In this document: piece after piece, positions 9,078-18,510 of the stretch | How the letters are laid out: each line of letters begins with the position of its first letter | Numbering within the stretch: position 1 is the stretch's first letter | Assembly: GCA_025350105.1 (NCBI GenBank) | Contig: JANXYJ010000037.1 | Span: 1-64,000, forward strand | From: Terriglobia bacterium | GTDB lineage: Bacteria > Acidobacteriota > Terriglobia > Bryobacterales > Bryobacteraceae | Reading direction: 5' to 3' | Length of the DNA: 64,000 bases | Notes under the pieces: model-generated | What the model saw: the letters and a program-made list of their open reading frames with translations, nothing else | What the model was told of the DNA's origin: nothing | Database searches by the model: none | Program-made: the position numbers and the translations under genes

Positions 9078-9712
9078 TGCCTCTCCGCACTGTTGAAGAC
9101 CGGCTGCGCGAACAGTACTTCGATCTGTTGCCCGAAATACGCCGCATCGTTGACGAGATCGATGCTAGGGTTCGTTATGCTCTGCTTCCTATTTCGCAAA
9201 ACCTTTCCGGACATGAACGCCTGGTTGTGAATTCAAGAATTAAATCCTGCGAAAGCTCAATCGACAAACTGCGCCGTCAACAACATGAAGGCGGCACGTT
9301 CGATCCAAGTGCGATCGATGACTATACTCTACTGGCGCTAAAAGATTTGGCAGCCGTTCGCATAATGGCCTTTCCCCGTACACGAATCACCGAGATTGAA
9401 CATGTATTGCGTGGGCAAATTCTCAAATCTTGGGCCCCTGAACCTTTTCGTGAAGGCCCCGCCGTAGGTTTCAAATTCGTCGGAACGTGTTCCCCAAACA
9501 GTGCGGTGCGGGCAGAATACCAAATCGTGCCTCTGCTTACCGGTCTCTTCTGGGAGGTTGAACATGCAGCAATCTATAAGCCAGCAGTTGTGCTGCGCGG
9601 AACAACGACTACCCCGACAATGAAGAGGAAGGCCAATGAAGTATTGCTCGCCCTGCAGGAATTCGAGGCCGCGTTTGTTCACGTACTCAAAGAACGGGAA
9701 GGGCCACCGTAG
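9077..9712 (+). CDS. RelA/SpoT-like nucleotidyltransferase-domain protein (divergent)
   Basis: SRIKSCESSIDKLRRQ, LKDLAAVRIMAF and AEYQIVPLLTGLFWEVEHAAIYKP match the order of RelA_SpoT signatures (RxKxxxSxxxKL, DxAGxRI, ExQI..FWxxxEHxxxYK). Confidence 0.75.
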   Translation: MPLRTVEDRLREQYFDLLPEIRRIVDEIDARVRYALLPISQNLSGHERLVVNSRIKSCESSIDKLRRQQHEGGTFDPSAIDDYTLLALKDLAAVRIMAFPRTRITEIEHVLRGQILKSWAPEPFREGPAVGFKFVGTCSPNSAVRAEYQIVPLLTGLFWEVEHAAIYKPAVVLRGTTTTPTMKRKANEVLLALQEFEAAFVHVLKEREGPP

Positions 9713-9746
9713 CATTAGTACCAATATCTAAAGGCAATAAACAACT

Positions 9747-10913
9747 ATGAGCACTCTTTCCATCCGCGATCTCGACCTGAACGGCAAGCGCGTTTTCATG
9801 CGCGTCGATTTCAATGTGCCGCTGGCCCCTGGCGGCAAAGAAATTACCAGCGACAAGAGAATCAAAGCTTCGCTCCCCAGCATTCAATACGCGCTGGATC
9901 ACGGCGCTGCGCTGATACTCGCCAGCCACCTGGGCCGACCGAAGGGCAAGCCAAATGCCGAAATGAGCTTGGCTCCCGTTGCCGTGCGTCTCGCCGAATT
10001 GCTGAAGAAGCCAGTGGCGATGGCCCCCGATTGCGTTGGCCCACAAGTGCAAGCCCTGCTCCCCAAGCCCGGCGAAGTGCTGCTGCTAGAAAACCTGCGC
10101 TTTCACGCCGAAGAAGAAAAGAACGATCCCGAATTCTCCAAACAACTCGCGGCGCTGTGCGATGTTTATGTGAACGACGCTTTCGGCACAGCCCATCGCG
10201 CCCACGCATCCACGGTAGGAATGATTGCGTACGTCAAACAGGCCGCCGCCGGCCTGCTAATGGACAAAGAGCTCGAATACCTGAACAAAGTCACCAAGAA
10301 TCCCGCGCATCCATGCATCGCGATTCTAGGCGGCGCCAAAGTGTCCGACAAGATCGAGGTCATTCAAAACCTAATGAAAGTGGTGGACCGCCTGTTGATC
10401 GGCGGAGCCATGGCCTACACGTTCCTCCGTGCCCGCGGCGAAAGCACCGGTAAGTCCCTCGTCGAGGAAGATAAGCTTGATCTGGCCCGCGCACTCATGG
10501 CCGCCAGCGGCGACAAACTCATGCTGCCCGTCGATCACGTCGTGGCCGCCGAGTTTAAAGCCGGAGCCGAAAACGAAGTCGTGGACATTGTTCCCGACGG
10601 CAAAATGGGATTGGATATCGGGCCCAAAACGATCGAAAACTTTTCGAAAGTCATTGCCGGCGCCAAAACCATCATCTGGAATGGACCCATGGGGGTTTTC
10701 GAAATGCCTCCCTTCGATAAAGGCACGGTCGCCCTTGCCCACGCCGTTGCGGCATCGGGAGCCGTCAGCCTGGTCGGCGGCGGTGATTCCGAAAAGGCTA
10801 TCAAGAGCGCCGGAGTCGCCGACAAAATCTCCCACATCTCCACCGGAGGCGGCGCCTCGCTGGAGTTTCTGGGCGGAACTGAGTTGCCGGGCGTTCAGGC
10901 GCTGGAGCGGTAA
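9747..10913 (+). CDS. pgk: Phosphoglycerate kinase
   Basis: [55 protein letters not shown]. Confidence 0.98.
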   Translation: MSTLSIRDLDLNGKRVFMRVDFNVPLAPGGKEITSDKRIKASLPSIQYALDHGAALILASHLGRPKGKPNAEMSLAPVAVRLAELLKKPVAMAPDCVGPQVQALLPKPGEVLLLENLRFHAEEEKNDPEFSKQLAALCDVYVNDAFGTAHRAHASTVGMIAYVKQAAAGLLMDKELEYLNKVTKNPAHPCIAILGGAKVSDKIEVIQNLMKVVDRLLIGGAMAYTFLRARGESTGKSLVEEDKLDLARALMAASGDKLMLPVDHVVAAEFKAGAENEVVDIVPDGKMGLDIGPKTIENFSKVIAGAKTIIWNGPMGVFEMPPFDKGTVALAHAVAASGAVSLVGGGDSEKAIKSAGVADKISHISTGGGASLEFLGGTELPGVQALER

Positions 10914-10975
10914 TAACGAATCTGGATACCGATCAAGTAAAGCAAACACGGTTGTGAGAAAATGTACCCGCCACC

Positions 10976-12556
10976 ATGCGCAACTTTCTATTTCTGACAC
11001 TTGCCGTTTCTGCTTTTGCCCAGAACAAATCCGATTGGCCGCTGTACAACGGTGACTTCGCCGCCACGCGTTTTTCCGCGCTTACTGAGGTCAACAAGAC
11101 AAACGTTGCAGGCCTTCGCAGACTCTGCACTTACGACACCGGCGAAAATGTGGCGTTTCAAACCGGGCCCATCGTCGTGCAGGGCACGATGTACTTCACA
11201 ACGCAGGCCACCACTTATGCCATCAATACCGCCGACTGCTCGTTGAAATGGAAGCAGACCCGTCCCAACAGTGCCGGTGGTTTAGGAGTGAATCGCGGCA
11301 TTGCATTTGCGGACGGCAAACTGTTCCGCGGCACGGGCGATGCGCACGTCATTGGCATGGACGCGGCCACCGGCGCAACTGTTTGGGACACGCCCATCGG
11401 CGACCGCGACAAAGGCGAATCGGTTCCCCTTGCTCCCATCGCCTGGAAGGGCATGGTGTTCGCGGGCAACGCTGGCGGGGACAACTTCGGCGTCACCGGC
11501 CGCGTGTACGGACTGAATGCGGGCGACGGTAAGGAGGTCTGGCACTTCAATATTGCCGCCGACTCTGGCGCTGCCGGGGCCACCTGGAAGAACATCAGCA
11601 AAGATAACCCGGCAACCGGCGGCGCGACCTGGACCAGCTACAGCCTGGATCCTGACGCCGGCGTCCTGTGGGTTTCCAGCGGCAACGTCGCGCCGGATTT
11701 CTTACTCGCCTTGCATCCGGGCGACAATCTCTACACTACTTCCGTCATTGCTCTCGATGCCAAAACCGGCAAACTGCTGCGTTTCGTCCAGCCGGTAAAA
11801 AAAGACTTTCACGATTGGGACATGACCGCACCGCCCGCGCTGATCCGTACAAAAGCGGGGCGCTCCATTGCGGCGGCCGCCGGCAAAGACGGCATTCTTT
11901 ATGGGATTGATCGCAGTGCGGTAAGCGCGGGCAAATCCAGTGATGCTCAGTTGAAGATCCACTACGCCACGCCCGTAACCACGCGGGAAAACGTCAACGC
12001 ACCGTTCACCACAACTGCGGACACGCATTTTTGTCCCGGCGTGCAAGGTGGCGTCGAATGGAACGGACCGGGCTTCAGTCCGCAGTCCAACCTGTTGTTC
12101 GTCAATGCCGTGGATTGGTGTTTCTCGGTGAAAATTGCTGACGCCGGTACCGTGAAGGGCGCGCCCGGTAAATCCTGGTCTGGTTCCGGTGATGCCGCGC
12201 ACGCTTTCGGAACCCCCGATCCCAAAGAGAAGATGGGCGGATGGCTGACCGCCGTCGATGCCGATAGCGGTAAGGTTCGTTGGAAGTACAAATCAAGCCT
12301 ACCGATGGTGGCCGGGGTGACTCCCACCGCCGGAGGGCTGGTGTTTACAGGTGAACTGAACGGCAATGTTTTGGCGCTGGATGGCGAGAGTGGGAAAGTG
12401 CTGTGGCAGGACGCGACCGGATCTGCCGTGGCCGGCGGCGTGATCACCTTTGAACAAAACGGACATCAACGCATTGGGGTAGCGGCTGGCATGCGTTCTC
12501 CCATATGGCCGGTTCCGCAAACCACCGGCCGCGTGATGGTCTATGGGTTGCCTTGA
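10976..12556 (+). CDS. PQQ-binding-like beta-propeller quinoprotein dehydrogenase
   Basis: Signal peptide; WPLYNGDFAATRFSALTEVNKTNVAGL; repeated PQQ propeller motifs (LDAKTGKLL, AVDADSGKVRWKYK, LDGESGKVLWQ). Confidence 0.85.
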   Translation: MRNFLFLTLAVSAFAQNKSDWPLYNGDFAATRFSALTEVNKTNVAGLRRLCTYDTGENVAFQTGPIVVQGTMYFTTQATTYAINTADCSLKWKQTRPNSAGGLGVNRGIAFADGKLFRGTGDAHVIGMDAATGATVWDTPIGDRDKGESVPLAPIAWKGMVFAGNAGGDNFGVTGRVYGLNAGDGKEVWHFNIAADSGAAGATWKNISKDNPATGGATWTSYSLDPDAGVLWVSSGNVAPDFLLALHPGDNLYTTSVIALDAKTGKLLRFVQPVKKDFHDWDMTAPPALIRTKAGRSIAAAAGKDGILYGIDRSAVSAGKSSDAQLKIHYATPVTTRENVNAPFTTTADTHFCPGVQGGVEWNGPGFSPQSNLLFVNAVDWCFSVKIADAGTVKGAPGKSWSGSGDAAHAFGTPDPKEKMGGWLTAVDADSGKVRWKYKSSLPMVAGVTPTAGGLVFTGELNGNVLALDGESGKVLWQDATGSAVAGGVITFEQNGHQRIGVAAGMRSPIWPVPQTTGRVMVYGLP

Positions 12557-12648
12557 TGGGTTGCCTTGAAGGGTTGCCTTGAACCCGGCAGATTGCGGGT
12601 AAGATAGTGATTCAGCCAACTTCTCAGAAACAGGGGAATCCAATCGTG

Positions 12649-14394
12649 ATGAAATCTTTTCAAACTTGCGCGGTCCTGACGATGCTGCTGCCCGGCACCG
12701 CGGCGTTTGCTCAAACGCCCGCGCCCTTCGTGCCCGTAACCGACCAGATGCTGCAGAATCCTGATCCCAACGATTGGCTAATGTGGCGGCGCACGTTAAA
12801 CAGTTGGGGCTATAGTCCGCTAAAGCAAATCGATAGGAAAAACGTGGGCCGTCTGCGGATGCTGTGGACCCGCGGCTTAGGTCCCGGTGTTCAGGAGGGC
12901 ACTCCACTGGTTCACAACGGCGTGCTTTACATGCCGAATCCCAGTGATTTGCTGCAGGCTCTCGACGGCGCAACCGGCCGCTTGCTCTGGGAATATAAGC
13001 GTCCACTGCCCGAAGACATCGGCAAGCATATTCCGTTCCCGGCCATCAATCGCAACGTGGCGATTTACGGCAGCAATATTATCGACACCAGTGCCGACGA
13101 TTTCGTCACAGCCGTGGATGCCACCACTGGCAAGCCTGCTTGGGAAAACCGCATTCTGGACTATCGCGAACTGGCCGCCCAGGAAACCGCGGGGCCGATC
13201 ATCGCGGACGGCAAAATCATTTCCACGCGCGGTTGTGAGCCGAAATCGGGCCCTGATGCCTGCGTGATCACCGCGCACGATGCCAAGACCGGCAAGGAAC
13301 TGTGGCGCCGCCGCACCATTCCGAAACCGGGCGAGCCGGGCGACGAGAGCTGGGGCGGGGTTGCAGATGACAAGCGCTGGCACGTGGGCGCGTGGATGGT
13401 GCCCAGTTATGATCCGGAACTGAAACTGCTGTTCATCGGGACGTCGGTTACTTCGCCTGCGCCTAAATTCATGTTGGCCGGCAATGACAAGAAGTATCTG
13501 TATCACAACTGCACGTTAGCCATTGATGCGGAGACCGGCAAGATTGTTTGGTATTACCAGCACGTCGTCGATCATTGGGATTTCGATCATCCCTTTGAAC
13601 GCTTATTGGTGGATACGGCCGTCGCGCCCGACGCCAGCCAGGTGACCTGGATCAATCCGCGAATTCGTGCTGGTGAAGTACGCAAAGTGGTAACAGGCAT
13701 TCCTGGCAAGACTGGCATCATCTACACACTGGACCGGAAGACCGGTGAGTTCCTGTGGGCCCGTCCCACTGTTCAGCAGAATGTTGTCAGCAAGATTGAC
13801 GGCGCTACCGGCGAAGTGACGGTGAATCCGGAAACTACTTTCACCGCCGCGCGGCAGACCCGCTTTGTCTGCCCCACGGTAAACGGAGGTAAAGGATTCC
13901 AGGCGGGTGCGTACAGTCCACTCACCAATACGATGTATTACGGGCTGCAGAATACCTGCTCGGACGTGACCTCGATTGCAGACAAACCGCAACTGGGCGT
14001 GCTGTATGCCATCCAGAACAAAAACCGCATCGCGCCGGGTACGGACAAAGTGGGCAGTATTTTCGCGGTCAACGCGGAGACGGGCAAGACGACTTGGAAA
14101 TTCGACACGCGCGCGGGGGCGATGTCTTTGGTGGCCACCGGCGGTGGTCTGATTTTTGGCGGCGATACCAGCGGTATGTTCCGTGCGCTTGATCAGGATA
14201 CCGGCAAGGTTCTGTGGGAAGTGAACCTGGGCTCCGCGGTGACAGGCTATCCCATCACGTTTGCCACGGGCGGAAAACAATACGTCGCCGTCAGCACCGG
14301 AACTTCCTTGGTGACCAACGGCCTGAATACGCTGGTACCGGAGGTGAAGCCCAGCGGAACCAACAACCTGTTTGTGTTCGCGCTTCCGGAATAG
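12649..14394 (+). CDS. PQQ-dependent alcohol dehydrogenase-like quinoprotein
   Basis: WLMWRRTLNSWGYSPLKQIDRKNVGRLRMLWTR, PQQ repeats, VVDHWDFDHPFERLLVD. Start moved in from 12607 to the signal-peptide Met. Confidence 0.88.
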   Translation: MKSFQTCAVLTMLLPGTAAFAQTPAPFVPVTDQMLQNPDPNDWLMWRRTLNSWGYSPLKQIDRKNVGRLRMLWTRGLGPGVQEGTPLVHNGVLYMPNPSDLLQALDGATGRLLWEYKRPLPEDIGKHIPFPAINRNVAIYGSNIIDTSADDFVTAVDATTGKPAWENRILDYRELAAQETAGPIIADGKIISTRGCEPKSGPDACVITAHDAKTGKELWRRRTIPKPGEPGDESWGGVADDKRWHVGAWMVPSYDPELKLLFIGTSVTSPAPKFMLAGNDKKYLYHNCTLAIDAETGKIVWYYQHVVDHWDFDHPFERLLVDTAVAPDASQVTWINPRIRAGEVRKVVTGIPGKTGIIYTLDRKTGEFLWARPTVQQNVVSKIDGATGEVTVNPETTFTAARQTRFVCPTVNGGKGFQAGAYSPLTNTMYYGLQNTCSDVTSIADKPQLGVLYAIQNKNRIAPGTDKVGSIFAVNAETGKTTWKFDTRAGAMSLVATGGGLIFGGDTSGMFRALDQDTGKVLWEVNLGSAVTGYPITFATGGKQYVAVSTGTSLVTNGLNTLVPEVKPSGTNNLFVFALPE

Positions 14395-14548
14395 GAGTTT
14401 CTACATTTGATCCGCACTTGTGGTTCATGGCTGACGAACAAAAGTGCGGGTTTAGCAGGCACGGATTTTAGAACCATAAGGTCTCGCCGGACGGCTATGT
14501 TATCATGGAAATGGCCACAAGAAACTCATAGCCGAACGTTCAATAAAC

Positions 14549-14643
<95 letters not shown>

Positions 14644-14670
14644 ACATTCTAAAATACCCCAAGCCGCCCC

Positions 14671-14950
14671 TGAACGGCACCGTTACAAGGTCGCCGACGC
14701 TCAGCATCTCGACGTCGCCGCCTTTCTCAATGACCTCGCCCGTAATTTCATGACCTAAGATCAATCCCGGCGGAGCGGTCGTACGCCCCCGCACCATGTG
14801 CTGATCCGACCCGCATATATTGGTCGTCACGACCTTCAGAATCACGCCATGTGGCGCGTCTTTGCCACCGAATGGCTCTGACTCGCTCTTCGGCATCCTT
14901 AGCTTCGGGTACGGAATGGACTGAACTTCGACCACACCGGGCTTAATTTA
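14671..14950 (-). pseudogene. Internal fragment of Zn-dependent formaldehyde/alcohol dehydrogenase (truncated both ends)
   Basis: KPGVVEVQSIPYPKL...HGVILKVVTTNICGSDQHMVRGRTTAPPGLILGHEITGEVIEKGGDVEMLSVGDLVTVPF. Homology stops at both ends; an in-frame stop lies upstream and unrelated sequence downstream. Confidence 0.8.
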
Positions 14951-15003
14951 GGCGACTCCGCGATTACTTGCCAGTTGTCTAGCCTTCCTAACTTCCTAAA
15001 TGG

Positions 15004-15399
15004 CTAGAACGCCGCAGCGCCCGCTTCGGCCACAGCGTGATCCTGGTCACCTGAGCCGCCACTGACGCCAATGGCGCCAACCACTTTCCCGCCCTTCTTC
15101 AATGGAATCCCACCGGCAAAAATCATGATCTTGCCGCCGTTTGAGGCATGGATGCCGAAGAACTGCCCGCCAGACTGCGAGTGCGCAGCCAAGTCCTTGG
15201 TTGCGATATCAAAGGCGCGCGAAGTGTATGCCTTTTTCTGCGAGATATCGATACTGCCTAGCCAGGCTCCGTCCATCCGAACGTGCGCGACGATGTTACC
15301 GCCTTCGTCCGCCACGGCAATGTTCATCGGCTGGGCGATCTCCTGCGATTTCTTCTCTGCTGCTGCTATTACTCTACGTGCGTCTGCTAAAGTGACCAC
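15004..15399 (-). CDS. GlcG/HbpS (DUF336) family heme-binding-like protein
   Basis: MVTLADARRVIAAAEKKSQEIAQPMNIAVADEGGNIVAHVRMDGAWLGSIDISQKKAYTSRAF...GAIGVSGGSGDQDHAVAEAG. Confidence 0.9.
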   Translation of the reverse strand: MVTLADARRVIAAAEKKSQEIAQPMNIAVADEGGNIVAHVRMDGAWLGSIDISQKKAYTSRAFDIATKDLAAHSQSGGQFFGIHASNGGKIMIFAGGIPLKKGGKVVGAIGVSGGSGDQDHAVAEAGAAAF

Positions 15400-15448
15400 T
15401 TAATTTCTCTCCCTGTTGTTGAAAATGTGAAATGCTAAATTTCTAAGC

Positions 15449-15652
15449 TCAGTTTGCCACGAACGGAGTCGAGATAATCTTCGTTGGATCTGCATCGCGC
15501 TCGACCACAACACCAAAGAACGGGAACATCATCTCGTCCCACGTCATTATTCCATAGTAGACCGTCTTGTTCGCGTTGGGATTGAATTTGTTGTTAGGGG
15601 GATTATCAAAATGCGCCTCTACGTGAAGCTTGGTTCCTTTCGGAACCTTTAT
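15449..15652 (-). pseudogene. C-terminal remnant of PHM-like/cytochrome c monooxygenase-type gene
   Basis: [51 protein letters not shown]...IISTPFVAN aligns closely to the C-terminus of the 6899..8302 product ([48 protein letters not shown]...LISTPIVIG). Confidence 0.85.
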
Positions 15653-15803
15653 CGAGGGGAGCCCGCCTCCGCTTCGCCAGCCGAGGACCATTGTGGCGAA
15701 AGTAAGGCTGTTTGAGTAGTGAAAAATCATTGAACGGCAAAGGGAGTGGCGCAGCGCAAGGCCAATACAGCCGCGCGGCCGGTGTATAAGCCCCACGATA
15801 AGA

Positions 15804-16020
15804 ATGCCGACCGATGGCGATACGTTGGTCGTGGACGTGACTAATTTCACGGAAGACACTTGGATTGATGGCGATTGTTCCTTCCATACCCAAGACATGC
15901 ACGTGGTGGAGCGCTTCACCCGCAAAGGCAATATACTAGAATACCGGGTGACCATAGAAGATCCCATAGAAGATCCCGCAGAAGATCCCGCGGTGTTTAC
16001 CCCGCACCATCGTTTTTGGC
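15804..16020 (+). pseudogene. Fragment of secreted DGDTLVVDVTNF-type protein with expanded EDP tract
   Basis: MPTDGDTLVVDVTNFTEDTWIDGDCSFHTQDMHVVERFTRKGNILEYRVTIEDPIEDPAEDPAVF. N-terminus and signal peptide absent; the motif is shared with acidobacterial secreted proteins and loosely with the 23595 and 25347 products. Confidence 0.65.
15954..15989 (+). repeat. 12-bp tandem repeat, 3 copies (ATAGAAGATCCC)
   Basis: Direct reading: atagaagatccc atagaagatccc gcagaagatccc. Confidence 0.95.
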
Positions 16021-16116
16021 CGCGCGGAAGAGCACGCGATGGAAGACCTTCCGTGCCGGGAAATGGAAAAGAAACACCTGCTGACCACAGAGAGGCACAA
16101 AGAAAGGTGCAACAAG

Positions 16117-17049
16117 ATGACAAGACTCGGCCTGCTATTGCTGACAACGGCGGTGTTTCTGAGCGCAGCCACACCGGATTGTGATCGTGCGTGTTTGAGA
16201 AATGCGCTGGACCAATATCTGAATGCTGTGATGAAGCACGATCCGTCCGCCGCGGCGCTGATGGCCGGGTTTCGGCAAACGGAAAACGGCGTCGTGGTCA
16301 AGCCTGGCGCGGGGTTGTGGCAATCGGCCAGCGGTTTGGGGAAATCACAACGGCGCTATTTGGATGCTGTCAGTGGGCAGGCGGGATATTTCGGCATGGT
16401 TGAGGAGACAGGTGGGTCCGCCATTGTGACGCTGCGTGTGAAGGTGACCAATCATCGTATTGCTGAGGCAGAGTGGCTGATTGCCCGCAAAGGAGATCCT
16501 GGTCAAAACGGCGTAGGGGCGCCCGGGCAACCCACCGGTAATTTCTTTGACCCGGATAATTTGATTGCCAATCCGCCGCCGGACAAAGTTCTGACCAAGG
16601 CGGAGCGTCTGCCGCGCGAAGCTTTGATCGCCATCGCCAACAGTTACTTCGATGGCCTTGCCGGGCATGACGGTGGCTTAGTAGTAGCGCAGCCTGGTTG
16701 TGCGCGTGTGGAGAATGGTTTCACGGTCACCGGACGCGAGATGAAGGACAAACCAGGGCAGAAAACAGATTGCGCCAGCAACCTGGGCATGTTCAATATT
16801 CAATATGTGGCCGCCCGCCGCTTTCCGCTGATCGATGAAGAAGCGGGAGTGGTGCTGGGCATAGCCGTGTTTATCCGCAGACCCGGGACGCCACAACGCA
16901 GGAACGTGCTCAGCGAATGGTTTGCCATCGATCACGAGAAGATCCACACCATTCACGCAGCCATGTTCTATCCACCGGCGGATATGCCGGTTCCCAATTG
17001 GCCGCCTTACAATGGCAACTGGCCGCTGCCGGCGGGCATGGTGCAATAG
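16117..17049 (+). CDS. Secreted hypothetical protein (resembles DUF8021-type)
   Basis: Signal peptide MTRLGLLLLTTAVFLSA, then DCDRACLRNALDQYLNAVMKHDPSAAAL...ENGVVVKPGAGLW. Confidence 0.75.
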   Translation: MTRLGLLLLTTAVFLSAATPDCDRACLRNALDQYLNAVMKHDPSAAALMAGFRQTENGVVVKPGAGLWQSASGLGKSQRRYLDAVSGQAGYFGMVEETGGSAIVTLRVKVTNHRIAEAEWLIARKGDPGQNGVGAPGQPTGNFFDPDNLIANPPPDKVLTKAERLPREALIAIANSYFDGLAGHDGGLVVAQPGCARVENGFTVTGREMKDKPGQKTDCASNLGMFNIQYVAARRFPLIDEEAGVVLGIAVFIRRPGTPQRRNVLSEWFAIDHEKIHTIHAAMFYPPADMPVPNWPPYNGNWPLPAGMVQ

Positions 17050-17218
17050 GCGGAACGAATAACCATGAGTCTTGCTGAGCGCGCATCCTGGCTGTGCTGG
17101 TGTTGGTGTTGGTCAAGGAAAGCTTGGCCTGAGGTTCCTTCCGTTGAATGGAAGCGCGGGCCGATAAATGCAGATGCAGGACGATGATGGCAGCTTTGGT
17201 CTGCGACAATATTCAGAC

Positions 17219-18292
17219 ATGAAGTGTCCCTCGCCGCTTTTCACCCGCCGTAAGGCCTTGCAGACTTTTGCTTGCGGCTTTGCCCTGCCGGCGGTCTTGT
17301 CCGCGCAATCAGCAGGCTTTCCCAAAGGTGCCGTCATTAGAACCATTCTGCGCGACTACGCGCCAGAGGAACTGGCGGGCGGGCCGACGCTGTTTCATGA
17401 GCACATGCAACTGGCGCCGGATTTCAATGCCAAATTTACCGCGGCTGCCATGGCTGCGCGGGCCGTGAATGGACTGCCGCCGCTGCCGGCGCGAGCCTTA
17501 TCTCCGCCGTCGGGTCCCGACATCATGCATGACGTGGATCTGATGTCAGCGGAAGTGGCGAATACCAAACGCGAAGGCGTGACTTGCATTGTCGACGCCG
17601 GCCATCCTGATATGGGGCGCGATATCAATTTTCTGCGTCAGGTCTCCCTGAAGTCCGGTGTTCCCATCGTTGCGGGAGGCGGCTTTTACGCGCAGCCGTT
17701 TTATCCCAAAGAGATCTCCACGATGAGCGAGGATCAGATTGTGCAAGCGCTGATTAAGCAGGCCGACGACGACGTGCTGGGCGTGTTTGGCGAAATCGGT
17801 TCGTGGGACGAGATTACCTCTGACGAACGCAAAGTGTTTCGCGCGGTGGGCCGCGCGCATGTGGCAACCAACTTGTCCATCATTACTCATACGGGAATTC
17901 CCGGAAAGTCCGCGCTGGAACAGTTGGATCTGCTGGAAGACGCCGGAGCGAAACCGGAACGGGTTGTGATTGGGCACTTGGGCAATCTGGTGGACGCAAA
18001 TGTTTATGTCCACAAGGCCATCTGCCGCCGGGGTGCGTTTGTCGGTTTCGATCGCCAGGGTGGGAACAATGACGCGCAGCAGGTTCCGCTGGTGATGGCA
18101 TTGCTCGAAGCCGGCTTTGCCGATCACTTATTGTTTTCTGCTGACGCGTCCAGCGGCTACGCGAAAACTTTGACGAATTTCCTGCCCAAGCTGAAAGCGG
18201 CTGGCGCCACTGATCAAGTCCTGCATTCGATCATGGTGGATAATTCCCGCCGGTTCCTGGCGTTCGTGCCCAAGCGTCCGCGCAAAAAATAG
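17219..18292 (+). CDS. Phosphotriesterase/amidohydrolase-like protein with Tat-like signal
   Basis: RRKALQTFACGFALPAVLSAQ; GPTLFHEH metal motif; VIGHLGN; LFSADAS. Confidence 0.85.
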   Translation: MKCPSPLFTRRKALQTFACGFALPAVLSAQSAGFPKGAVIRTILRDYAPEELAGGPTLFHEHMQLAPDFNAKFTAAAMAARAVNGLPPLPARALSPPSGPDIMHDVDLMSAEVANTKREGVTCIVDAGHPDMGRDINFLRQVSLKSGVPIVAGGGFYAQPFYPKEISTMSEDQIVQALIKQADDDVLGVFGEIGSWDEITSDERKVFRAVGRAHVATNLSIITHTGIPGKSALEQLDLLEDAGAKPERVVIGHLGNLVDANVYVHKAICRRGAFVGFDRQGGNNDAQQVPLVMALLEAGFADHLLFSADASSGYAKTLTNFLPKLKAAGATDQVLHSIMVDNSRRFLAFVPKRPRKK

Positions 18293-18299
18293 CCAACTG

Positions 18300-18428
18300 C
18301 TAAGAGTCTGGGCGCTCCGGTTCCCAGTCGTAGGTCTGGTCGGCGTCGCCGGGATCTTCGCGGCGCTTCTGTTTTTCTTCTTCCATGCGCTGCTGGAATT
18401 CTTCGCGTTCCTCCCTGCCGTCGCTCAT
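18300..18428 (-). CDS. Small highly charged ORF (42 aa), not in supplied ORF track
   Basis: MSDGREEREEFQQRMEEEKQKRREDPGDADQTYDWEPERPDS*. Complete ATG-to-TAG frame in the gap between the amidohydrolase and GH88 genes. Confidence 0.5.
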   Translation of the reverse strand: MSDGREEREEFQQRMEEEKQKRREDPGDADQTYDWEPERPDS

Positions 18429-18510
18429 GCGAATGCTCCTGATTACAGCTTAGCTGTAGTTAGGAAACCTATGTTTGTGGAACATTTTTGCAGGCTAGCC
18501 ACGTCTATGC

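Noticed and set aside
10976-14394. Adjacent PQQ genes considered as a methanol dehydrogenase (mxa/xox) cluster
   Set aside because: No cytochrome cL, MxaJ or other accessory genes nearby; looks like two tandem quinoprotein paralogues only.
15449-16174. Full 241-aa minus-strand ORF as a real gene
   Set aside because: Only the last ~67 codons show homology; the upstream part is antisense to another fragment and to the 16117 gene start.
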